Positions 52,201 to 61,562 of a stretch of 64,000 nucleotides of DNA are shown here, piece after piece. The stretch comes from Dromaius novaehollandiae. Lineage: Eukaryota; Chordata; Aves; Casuariiformes; Dromaiidae. The stretch is from NCBI RefSeq assembly GCF_036370855.1, contig NC_088113.1, forward strand, positions 20,914,501-20,978,500, read 5' to 3'. The number at the start of each line of letters is the position of its first letter. Positions within the stretch are counted from its first letter, which is position 1. The translations under genes and the position numbers were made by a program. The notes beneath the pieces are model-generated. The model did no database searches. It worked only from the letters and a program-made list of their open reading frames with translations, and was not told where the DNA came from.

Positions 52201-55200
52201 AGCGCTCCGCGCGCGGCTGGAGTTTGGCTGAGCGAGGAGCCCCTCTAATGAGGATAATTGGAAGCCCCCCCACGGCACCCCCGTGCCCTAATTGAAGCAG
52301 ATGGATCTGTAAAAACAAGGCAACTTTTAACTGCTCTGATCTTCCGGTCGAAAACCAAAATATTTCACTCCCCTATTTAATCCTCCGGAGCCGGGGCCGC
52401 GCGGGCAGGCGGTTGGGAGCGGGGGGACCCGGGAGCTTGGGGACGGGGAGCAGGCGGGAGGTGCAGCGCGGGGGGGGCCAGGGCCGGGGGGGCCGGGGGT
52501 GGGGGCAGGCGGCCGGCTGCCCCCGGGCGTGGGGCGGTTTCGGAGCGGGGCTGGAGGCAGCGCGTCTCCGGCGGCCTCGGTCGCTCCTCGTGATGCCGAG
52601 CCCGAGGCAGCACGGAGGCAGCGGGAGCAAAATGGCTTCTTGGGTAGCCGTGATGGGGGAGGAGGGGATCAGTCACTTATTAAATGAATTAATCAGGGCT
52701 CAGCGTTTTCATTTTGAAGAGGCTTCTGGATTATCCTTGATTTCTGTGACACTGGATTTGCGGAGATCAGGAGGGGAAGGGGAGATTTCCAACACCTGCT
52801 CCCCGGGAGATTTTATGGCGGGGAAGTGGTTGGGTTTAACGCCCATGTCAGCGAAGGCCAATGCGCTGCTGTCCAAAGGCAGAATTAAAGATGAATGGGG
52901 CAAATTGTTCCTCCTCCTGTCACATCTCCAGAGCGAAGACAAAACCTCTTTTGACTCAGGAAACAATGCGCTTATGTAAGAGCCAGCAGCCCACGGAAAC
53001 CTCGCAGCAGCCCCGCGCCGCCACGCCGGGCCGGCCCCGCCGCCTGCCCGCGGCTCCCGGCACCGGGATAACCCGCGGCCGGTGCCGGGAGGCGGCGGGC
53101 TCGGCCGCTCCGCGATGCACGTTGCGGCTGCGAGCCCCGGGTCGGGTCCGGCCCCCCGGCCCCCCCGGCCCCCGGCCCCCGGGGGCTCCTGCCCTCTCGC
53201 AGCAAGCGGATACCCGCTCCCCGCACTGCGACCGCACCAGCACGGGTTGGAGTTTTACATCCAGCTTGAAAACGACTGTGGAAAGTGTTCAAAGCATCCC
53301 AGAGACGGCTGACTGTAACAACAACCAGGAAGATGAAAAGTGCCATAAATTATTCACTCACAAAAGAGATGAGAAGGGGGAAGGCGGGGCGGAGGAAAGG
53401 CTGCGAAGGAGGGATACTTAATACAAATTAGAGAGACGGGGTGGGAACGGGGGCCTCGTGCGGGGCCACTGCGGGGAGGGAGGCAGAGCAGCATTAATGA
53501 GAGGCAACCGAGCAGCCCTCCCGGCCGCCTCCGCACCCGACGGCCGGGCGGCAAATTCCAGAGCAGGGCCGGGGCTGCGGGAAGCCCATCTTCCCCGGGT
53601 CCCTGGGCCGGTTTCCTCCGAGACGCGCAGGAAAAACCGTCCATGGGAGAAGCGGAGCAGCGGGGTTGGCCAGGATCCAGCTCAGGCGTTCTATTTCCTG
53701 TCTTCCTTCGTTAATGCAAACCTCGTTATGTCCCAGACAAAGTGTCCGTCCTCCAGCCTGCCTCCCCGGCTCTGCGCTCGCTCAGGGCCTCCGACGAGCC
53801 ACACAGCTGCTCGGGCCGGACACGCCGGGCGTCTGCGAGCGGGGCGGCCGGACAAGGGAGCGCTGTGCGGCCGGCGTTCCCTCCGGCACGCCGCCTGAAA
53901 GGTGTCTCCCGGTGCCGTCTCCCCCGCGCGCGGCTCGGCTCGGCTCGGCTCGGCTCGGCTCGGCCTGGCTCGGCTCCGCCGCCGGGCTGCTTTGCTGCAC
54001 AGCCAGAGGGAGCAGCTCTCCGGAGCACCAGGGTTTCGCCGCCCCGGCCGCCGCGCCGGACATTTTCCCGTGCACGGAGGCTCGGAGCGCGTGCTGCAGA
54101 AGGCGCCTTGCAGCAAGCATGCTCTTCCGCTTGGTTCTCCTTCCCCTTACGAAGGGAGCAAGGAAGTTTTACCCTTAGCTTTGTTTTAGCAGGACAGAGT
54201 CCCCTTTGCTCTCCCGGGCGGTTTAGGAGCGCTCTGCCCAGCCGCGGCCTCCCCGGCGCGGTGGGGGAGGCGGCGGCGCAAGACCAAGCCTCCCATTGTC
54301 ACCGCTGCCGGCAGCCACCCGGATGCAGCGGCGGGGAAGGCGTGCTGCTGCCCGGCGCTGCCTCTCCCCGTGCCAAACGGGTTGGGTGGCTCTGAGCAGG
54401 GTTCACGCCGGGCCGGCGCCTCCGGCACGAACCCGCTGCCAGCAGCGAGGCGGCCGCGCCAGTCCCCGCTCGCCCATCGGACGTGGGACGCTCGGGTTTG
54501 GGAGCTCGAATGACCAGGGAAGGCGGCGGCACCGGCAGCACTCGCGCCCCAGCAGCCCGGTTAACCTCTGCCCGCTTCGGAGCAGACGAGCGCAGCCAAC
54601 GCGCTGCTCCGATCACAGCCAGCACGAAGGCGGCCGCCAGCCCCGCGGGCAGGAAGGAAGCCCCGAGCAGAGCTCAGGTCAACGTGCTGCTGAAGCAGGG
54701 GACCTTTGGTATCTGCTCTGGATTCCTCAAGCCTGCAGCAGGAAAGGCCTCAAAAGCTTCCCGCTCTCCAAAAGGAGCTGGAACAAGGTTGTTTATTGTT
54801 AGAGAAGGCCTTTGGCATGGGAAGAGTCGACGTGCCCCTGAAAGAAGAAACATTCCCGGAGAAGGAGTGCAACGAGCGCAAGGCAACTCCGGCAGGGCAG
54901 GGAAGCGGTTTGCTGATCGCTGCTGCAAGGACAGCGGCGCGTGCTGGGGTCCCACCTCCCTCGCAGCGCTCCACGGGCGACGCTGACCCACCTACGGCAA
55001 CACCAAATCCCCGAAACAAAAGCTGTAGCAGAGCCAGGCTAGCCTTGGCCTTTCAGACGGGCTTTGGAGAGTCGTTGAGGCCTATTTCCACACCTGGGTC
55101 TGGCTTAACTCCCCCCCCAGCCATGTGGGCGGCGGTTATATGGGCTGCAGGAGAGGCCATGGCTTCCCTTAGAGGAGCCGGAGTGAGGGCTTTCTGCAGG

Positions 55201-58200
55201 AGAGGGTTGCAGCACTGAATGACTGGAAGAGAGAGAAAATATACTACGGAAAAGAAAGAGAAGGTCAAGTCTTGCTGTTGTAAAGTCTGAATATTGGTTC
55301 TAGTTTTGTAAAGGGCTCCAAGCTAGGGTTTTGGAGAGAGTGAAATCCTACGTTGCTGGAGGAAACCCTGAAAACAATGAGAATTGTGCAGCCTGAAAAA
55401 AGCAAAGGAAAGGTGAATGTAGTCAGGGTCACTTAATGCCTCTTGCAAGGGCCAGCTATTGAAAAGCGACGGTACTTGTGAGGAGCTGAGGCTGCTGTTG
55501 CTTCCCTTCGTCTGGGAAAGGCACACCTGTGTTTTACCCGGAGGAAGCAGCGCGACAGCTGAGGAAAGCCCTGGGCAGGGAAGGGACCGGAGGAAAGGTG
55601 TGACACCCGATGCCGACGGGGCTAAGTGACCCTGCTGAATTGCAACGTGTCTGTGCGGAGGAGGGTGCCGCGGCTCTGAGGGCGGGGTGTCAGCTGTCGG
55701 GGAGTCTGGACGGAGCAGGCGTGGGGTAGGCATGCCGGTCGCCCTGGAGCCTGAGCCCAGGTGTGAGGCTGGTGCTTAAAATCCTGTGAGTAGGAGCTGA
55801 ACTTGCTGTGCAAATACAGGTCCTGGTTTCCGGTGCATATGTTGCAAGATAACTGCCTTCCTTCCTAGAAAGCACTCTCCTAAATCAGTGGTTTAGGGAG
55901 CCTAACAACGTGCAGTGCATCACAGTCGTCTTGCCAAATAGCCGTGACGTGACCACGAGCTGCAAGACGTGCTACAGCAGAAAAGGCAGGGGTGTCTCGG
56001 GGCTGCCTCGGCAGGGACAGGACGCCCAAAGGGGCTCGCGAGCCCTGCCTGCTCCATGGAGGCGCACTGGGATAATGCCTCCGTAGGCGTCCGTGGGAAT
56101 CCTCCTTGGAGCACCTCAGGGGAGCTCCCCAACGCCTGCGAGCCTCCCTCCGCCAGCCTGGCTCGAGGGGATCCCCTTGGAGAGTGCACTCTTTCAGAGC
56201 TAAGCAGGTTAAGAAAGTCCTTTCTCCAAGGTCTGGATTAGTGACCGCTGTTCCTGGGGGTGAGGATCAGTCAACTGACACCGCCGGTCCAGTAAGGACT
56301 GTACGGCAAGACCTCGGCTGCAAGGGCATCTGCCCCGGTATGGTGGCGTAAACCGACCCTGCGCCCCTGAGGCAGGAAAACTAGATCTGACGCTCCAGAG
56401 CTTTCCTTCCTTTTTAACGGGAATGGGCAGGTTGGGCAATCCCTTCCCAGGAGCCGGATGAAGTGTCGCTCCTGCATGATCATGTCTGTGATGGCCCCGC
56501 AGTACTTACGGCTGGGGGAAGAGGGAGGATACAAGATGTATCCTATTAGTAAGTGATGTTTAGGTGTCTTCTGCATTAGTTCAAGTGGTTTGTAACGTCA
56601 TATATGCTGGGGGGGGGGGGGGGGCTTTGGTTTGTTGTTTCCTTTTTAAAGGCATTGCACTTACTGACAGATTACAATGTCCCCGTGCTAGGAGACTCCG
56701 CTCCAGCCTAGCGTACCAGATGTCATGTGTAATTGAGAGATTTCATTACGCCGCTCTCTACTGTGGATGTAGACAGGGTCTGACAGATGGAGACAGAACC
56801 AAAACCAAACTGAAGCTGTTCACGCATGAAGCGACTTAGGCAAGAAAGAGTGCAGGAGTCGGGGATCCGTGCTCAGCCGGAAGCGGTCACGGCTGCCGTC
56901 GCGGAAGGCGAGCGGTGCAGGGGAGCACCGAGACGTGTGCTGCTCTCAGGGCCTTTCTGTTGCTCTGCGTGCGTGCCGGCTCCCACAGATGTGTCCCTCC
57001 AGGATGTCCTGCACAATAGCTCAGCTTCAGCAGCAAAAAGTTCATGTTGATCTTGCTGCAGCTCTGGGTATCCACTCACTTCCTGCTGGGCCACTTACGA
57101 CGTGAGTAACATCCTAGCAGGGAAGGGACCCTGAAGGGAGCTTCACAGTTTCCACTCCGGGGCCAGCAGGATGAGTAACAACGACGAAAATGGAAGGAGC
57201 TAGCTCGCAGGGCTGTTTTGGTCGCGGTCGCTGCGAAGAGCTGGCCTGTGCGCTGTGTGTCCCGGCGTGCCACCGTGCTGCCCAGCAGACAGTGACAAAC
57301 CCCAGCCGAACCCCCTCCCTGCTGCCGGCGCTCTCCAGACTGCGCCTTTGCGGTCCCCTACCTCCAAAGTCACTGGGTCTAATCGGGTCCCTTTGCTGTT
57401 CCAAGGGCTGACGCTGCTGCAGCATGGTTATCCCAGGCCACGGCTCCTGGGCACTGCGACAAAACCAGGTGTTGCTTTTCATCACAGTTGCTTCTTAGCG
57501 CTTTGAAGATGCAGCAGATACCTGTGTACCGAAGCATGGGACAACTGTCCCCTGCTCACCTGCCTCTGAATTTCATACTGCTGTGCTTGTACGTCACGTG
57601 AGAATACCTGCTCCTTGCGGGCTCTAAAAGACCTGAAGTTGGTACTGCAGTACTTCAAACGAGACTGTCTTGAGAAGTGTGTCAAATGATCTTGACATAC
57701 TGCTATCCAAACAGGAAATTCTTCATTAAAACTTCATACTTTAGAAAGCTTTGCATAGAAAATGTATTTCAAGCACCTTTACTGTGAAACGCCAGCAGAA
57801 GAGTGATTCAGAGACTGGGAAGGATTTTCAGAGGGAGCAGAGGCTGCTACAGCGGGCAGGAACTGTGGTGCTTTGGGGATGTTTTGGAGCACCAGAGGAG
57901 CAGGAAAGACAAAAGCATGAGGCAAGTCGAAGCAGGGAAGCGGGATTTCACACAGTGCTGCCACGGACTGGGGATGGGAGCGGGGAAAATACGCTCTCCC
58001 GGAAGGATTTTGGGGCAGCCATTCTGCTGCAGCCGGGCGCACTAATTTCTAGCCTCGCGTCCTGACTCAGTACTGTAGGCGATGCAAGACCCAGAAAATA
58101 AGCACTTGTGCCCGGGAGAGCGCAGCGTGCAGCCGGCCCCCCGCAGCTCCTGGGGGCTCGGTGCTGGGGTGCTGCCCGCCCGGCCCAGCCCAGCTGGGCG

Positions 58201-61200
58201 AGAGCAAGGCTCGGTGCTGGGGTGCTGCCCGCCCGGCCCAGCCCAGCTGGGCGAGAGCAAGGCTCGGTGCTGGGGTGCTGCCCGCCCGGCCCAGCCCAGC
58301 TGGGCGAGAGCAAGGCTCGGTGCTGGGGTGCTGCTCACCCGGCCCAGCCCAGCTGGGCGAGAGCAAGGCTCGGTGCTGGGGTGCTGCCCGCCCGGCCCAG
58401 CCCAGCTGGGTGAGAGCAAGGCTCGGTGCTGGGGTGCTGCCCGCCCGGCCCCAGCCCAGCTGGGCGAGAGCAAGGCTCGGTGCTGGGGTGCTGCCCGCCC
58501 GGCCCAGCCCAGCTGGGCGAGAGCAAGGCTCGGTGCTGGGGTGCTGCCCGCCCGGCCCAGCCCAGCTGGGCGAGAGCAAGGCTCGGTGCTGGGGTGCTGC
58601 CCGCCCGGCCCAGCCCAGCTGGGCGAGAGCAAGGCTCGGTGCTGGGGTGCTGCCCGCCCGGCCCAGCCCAGCTGGGCGAGAGCAAGGCTCGGTGCTGGGG
58701 TGCTGCCTGCCCGGCCCCAGCCCAGCTGGGCGAGAGCAAGGCTCGGCGCGGGAGGTGCCAGGGCCTTCCGGAGCGGTGGGAGCGGGGCGGCAGCTCCGGT
58801 GGCTCCTCCGAGGCACGGTGGACAGGTCTGTCCTGAGCTCCGGCATCTAAACACACTACAGCTGATCAACCGGCAATCCTGCCGGAGGAGCAGGAGCCGA
58901 ACCGGCCTGGGCACTGGGCAGCCCCGGGAGGGTAAAGGTAAAGGCAGCGGAAAGTGGATCAATATCCAGTTTTGGCGCGGACAGAGCCCTTGCACTGCTG
59001 TGACTTGGGTGCTCCGCGCAGTGTGTCCTGGCCGGCAGAGCTCCAAGGAATTAGCACGGCTTTCAAGTGTTGGCTGCCTCTACGTAGTTGATTTTCCTGG
59101 GAGTGTCTTGTAGTGCATGGCCTAAACAAGTCTGTATGAACAAGGTAAAACACATTTGCTCCTAAAACAGAGCATTCACAGGTTGAGAGAAGAGGAAACT
59201 GAAGGGAGCTCAACACCGATTCATGCATATTCACTTCCCTGCTCCACTAATTTGCCTTTTCTCTTGTGACACGATGCTCTTTCTCTGCTCCATGCTTCTC
59301 TCCATCTAGCTGCCAGTGGCTGTCCTGGGCCACCTTTCTCCCTTGCCCAGGTCATGACGTTGTTCCTTCTGCCACTCGCCTGCAGGCCTCAGTCCTCGAC
59401 AGGAGCACTGGTTCGGCAGGAGGATTGATCCAAGGCCTTGTGTCCCATGGCATCAGCCTGCATTTTAGAACTCCAGCACATGACACGAATACTGGATATT
59501 CACCAGAATGACAAAACTGGACTCCTCTTACTCAGTCCCCTAAAGTACTCCCTAAAGTCCAACAGTCTAATGGAAATCCCAATGCCTGGCCTCGAGCTGA
59601 AGGGTGCCGTCAGCAACCCCAGAGTTAGCTTGCTTATTCCTTGACTCCACCACTTCTGAATCAAACAACGCGTACTTCTTTTAGCCCTCTTCTGATCCAT
59701 GCGAGAGCCCTGGGATACTTGCGCCCTTCACAAAGGGAACCATTTGTGCTTTATTAAGCTCGCTAATGAACCTGACCAAAGAAATTAAAGAAGCCAAGAA
59801 GGGCTCCAAAGAGGATATCTGCTTTTGAAGAAAAAAGTCACAGGGCATGAAAAATCGGAGCCACTTCCTAGGAGGGCAGAGAGAAAGGATTTAGCTTCAG
59901 TGAGACCATCTAGATTTGCCCAAAGGCCTGAGTCCCCTATTAAGTTACAGTCCTGTTGAATAACATAACTTTGAGCAAAGGGATCAGAAGCATGTCATTC
60001 TAAATTGTGAATGCGACTGGAATTCAGAGGTGTGGGATAAATCACAAGGCTGAAATACTTTGTTAGCAGCATGGTGAAGTACTGGGGGTATGGAAATACC
60101 TTGGCACAGCCATGGGTACGAAAGGCAGTGCTCCCTGGAGTGGTGTTTGCAGACTTCTGCCAGACCACTGCACGCACAGCCTGGTCCCGAAGAGCCGAAC
60201 GCTTCTGAAGCAGGTTTGGTTACAGCTGTGTTAACATCAAAATGCCCTTCCTTCTACATGGCCTAAATACAGCGTCTTGTGCAAGCAGAAGTACTCCGGG
60301 CTGCCTGTTTCACCAAACGAGGACATGGTGCAGTGCAGACAGGTTTCACATCCTCACTTGGGCTGCTCGACTCCTGGGCTGGTGCTGGTATTTTTAAAAG
60401 CAGCAGTTTCTCAAAACTGCGGATTTGCAATAGAAACCAAAGTGTCCACAATGCACTGGAATAAGGAAAACAGCAAGGCACCATCGCTGCCTCTGGCCAC
60501 ACAAGTGGCTAAAAGCCACCCCAGGGAGACCTGCCAGTACAAAAGCCCTTTCTTTCCTCTGGGGTGGTTTTCCAGGCCCCTTTCTTAAAGCAACACTGAC
60601 CCAAGCCGAGTTGTCCCTCGACTCCTCCGCTCCCTTCCTGCTCTTCCAGCAGCCTCTGCACTGGAGACAATGAGGGATTCAACCTCTCGAGCAAAAGCCG
60701 AGTAACAGTCTAACTACCGAACCCTTCCAAGCATCACGGAGATGAACTCTGACCCGAACTCATACTTCTACCACTTATTTACTTGCTCATTTTTTTAAAC
60801 CAGCATGTTTCGCGGAACTAACACAACATCTCTTTTCGTCGAATGCTCCTTCCCACCCATCCCGCGTGCCTCACCTTCGACCCCTTCCAACCACCTGCCC
60901 AAGCGGGGAGGCACCACCCGACCCTCTGGTGGTCCCACCACGCTCCATCCTTGCCGATTACACGTTTTTGCCTTGGGGAATCGAGCATGTTGCCCACGCC
61001 GTAACTTTCCAACCGCGGGGAGCTGTGATGTGCGCTGCCGAGCGCCGCTGCCCTTCCTCTGGGGAGGGAGGGGCGGCCGATCTGCGGCTCAGGACTTCGC
61101 ACGGGGAAACTATAACCTGACACCTTACAACAGGGTCTGGAAAACTCCGTCCGGAGGCGCTGGGAGTGGAGTCCCCACGCAGGTACCACCAGCACAAAGG

Positions 61201-61562
61201 CTGGAAAGGGCCTATCCGAGCAGGAGCCAACAGGCTAGATGGGAAGGACTGGGAAGTAGTGCTGTTAATAAGCCTGTGCTGATACGAAATCCATCCTACA
61301 GGTGGGACACCTGATCGGAGCGGGCTGGTTAATGTTTAATGAGTCACAAAAACACGTCGTGTCAGAGGCGCAGCTCTCCCTGCCCGCTGGTCCCGCGCGC
61401 CGGCGGCCCGGGGCACTCACCGTCCTCCTGGCTGGGCAGGTTCTGCGGGCTGCGCATGCTCTCGTCCTGGCTGGGGCTCAGGCTGGAGTTCAGGTGCTGG
61501 TCAGCTGAGATCCATGTGGAGTCATTCATATCAAAGTCCTCGCTGCTCACCGATGTCTCATC
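43279..61562 (-). CDS. NOL4L: NOL4L, nucleolar protein 4-like (5' part may lie outside)
   Basis: Nuclear protein of the NOL4 family. Its biochemical role is not established; the human gene (formerly C20orf112) is known as a leukaemia fusion partner. Coding exons, 5' to 3' on the minus strand: 61562-61421, 50247-49976, 48706-48521, 48441-48250, 47884-47762, 47034-46833, 43478-43279. All introns are GT-AG and phases agree, giving 438 codons to the stop. Conserved blocks: [20 protein letters not shown], a Ser-rich segment, [10 protein letters not shown], an acidic Asp/His run ([12 protein letters not shown]), [20 protein letters not shown] with a basic helix-rich region after it, [20 protein letters not shown], a Tyr/Gly-rich stretch, and the C-terminus [14 protein letters not shown] short isoform could start at the ATG at 61529 (427 residues; human short form about 436). 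The acceptor before 61562 shows that this exon also joins upstream exons beyond 64000. Confidence 0.93.
43479..46832 (-). other. NOL4L: NOL4L last intron
   Basis: A 3.35 kb intron between the donor at 46832 and the acceptor at 43480-43479. It is GC-richer toward 45600-46800, where CpGs cluster around 46200-46300 and 46600-46750. No coding exon or clear mobile element was seen. Confidence 0.75.
47035..49975 (-). other. NOL4L: NOL4L middle introns
   Basis: Introns at 47035-47761, 47885-48249, 48442-48520 (79 nt) and 48707-49975. All are GT-AG on the minus strand. From about 48850 the sequence becomes very CpG-rich and joins the island around the 49976-50247 exon. An imperfect direct repeat, TGCTTTGTCACTCCTTCTGC, lies near 47485-47525. 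Nothing else of note. Confidence 0.75.
48850..51470. promoter_or_regulatory. NOL4L: CpG island inside NOL4L, possible internal promoter
   Basis: A long CpG-dense island surrounds the coding exon at 49976-50247 and extends about 1.2 kb upstream of it in the gene's direction (50600-51450). It includes a C14 run at 50729-50742. Islands of this density are usually unmethylated and promoter-like, so an internal start making an N-terminally shortened NOL4L is possible. Microchromosome genes are often CpG-rich throughout, so this is only a candidate. Confidence 0.4.
51480..51800. promoter_or_regulatory. AT-rich island with homeobox-like motifs
   Basis: Set between CpG islands, this stretch carries TTTAATTTAAA, TAAATAATGAG, an octamer-like TTTGCATA and the palindrome GGATTAATC, a form bound by paired-type homeodomains. 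The sharp change in composition and the density of such words suggest a conserved enhancer rather than a gene. No alignment was possible. Confidence 0.35.
52160..52380. promoter_or_regulatory. Second motif-rich island in the large NOL4L intron
   Basis: Contains ATGAATATATTCAT (a near-perfect palindrome), TAATGAGGATAATTGG, and CCTAATTGAAGCAGATGG, where a homeobox-like core sits beside an E-box. The block is flanked by CpG-rich sequence. It is a candidate enhancer only. Confidence 0.35.
52640..52980. promoter_or_regulatory. Third motif-rich island, unusually free of stops
   Basis: The stretch contains TTATTAAATGAATTAATCAGGGC, split by A/T-rich homeobox-like cores, an AP-1/MARE-like TTTGACTCAG and an octamer-like CAATGCGCTTATG. 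A plus-strand frame stays open from 52413 to 52979, but it has no recognisable domain and no splice partner. Its coding status is doubtful, so I list it as a candidate conserved noncoding element. Confidence 0.3.
53931..53975. repeat. (CGGCT)n pentanucleotide repeat
   Basis: About nine tandem CGGCT units with one interruption (CGGCCTGGCT) near 53961-53970, inside a CpG island of the NOL4L intron. Confidence 0.9.
56640..56850. promoter_or_regulatory. Possible conserved noncoding element
   Basis: Non-repetitive, moderate GC, with GTGTAATTGAGAGATTTC next to ATTACGCCGC, and CAGATGG/CAGATGTC E-box-like words. It stands apart from its surroundings and follows a G16 run. It may be an enhancer; sequence alone cannot show this. 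Confidence 0.25.
58155..58739. repeat. 53-bp minisatellite, eleven copies
   Basis: Units start at 58155, 58208, 58261, 58314, 58367, 58420, 58474, 58527, 58580, 58633 and 58686. Each is GGCTCGGTGCTGGGGTGCTG followed by CCCGCCCGGCCCAGCCCAGC and TGGGCGAGAGCAA. Copies differ by single bases; the sixth and eleventh have an extra C and are 54 bp. Every unit has the palindrome CCCAGCTGGG with a CAGCTG E-box. Because 53 is not a multiple of three and the unit has no stop in most frames, several frames on both strands stay open for hundreds of codons; these are not genes. Confidence 0.97.

Larger units (their letters stand above)
50248..61420 (-). other. NOL4L: NOL4L 11.2 kb intron
   Basis: The largest intron in view. 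It alternates CpG islands (50600-51450, 52380-52620, 52980-54650) with AT-richer islands rich in TAATT/ATTA words (51480-51800, 52160-52380, 52640-52980, 53230-53430, 56640-56850). It also holds a (CGGCT)n run, a G16 run at 56609-56624 and the 53-bp minisatellite. No coding exon in the NOL4L sense was found. The many long open frames come from GC richness and from the repeat. Confidence 0.7.

Noticed and set aside
52413-52979. 188-codon plus-strand frame in the NOL4L intron
   Set aside because: No recognisable domain, runs across the border between a CpG island and an AT-rich block, and has no splice partner. A conserved noncoding element is more likely.
58042-59113. Open frames of more than 330 codons on both strands
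   Set aside because: Produced by the 53-bp repeat and GC richness, with peptides repeating in each frame. They are not in NOL4L splice context.
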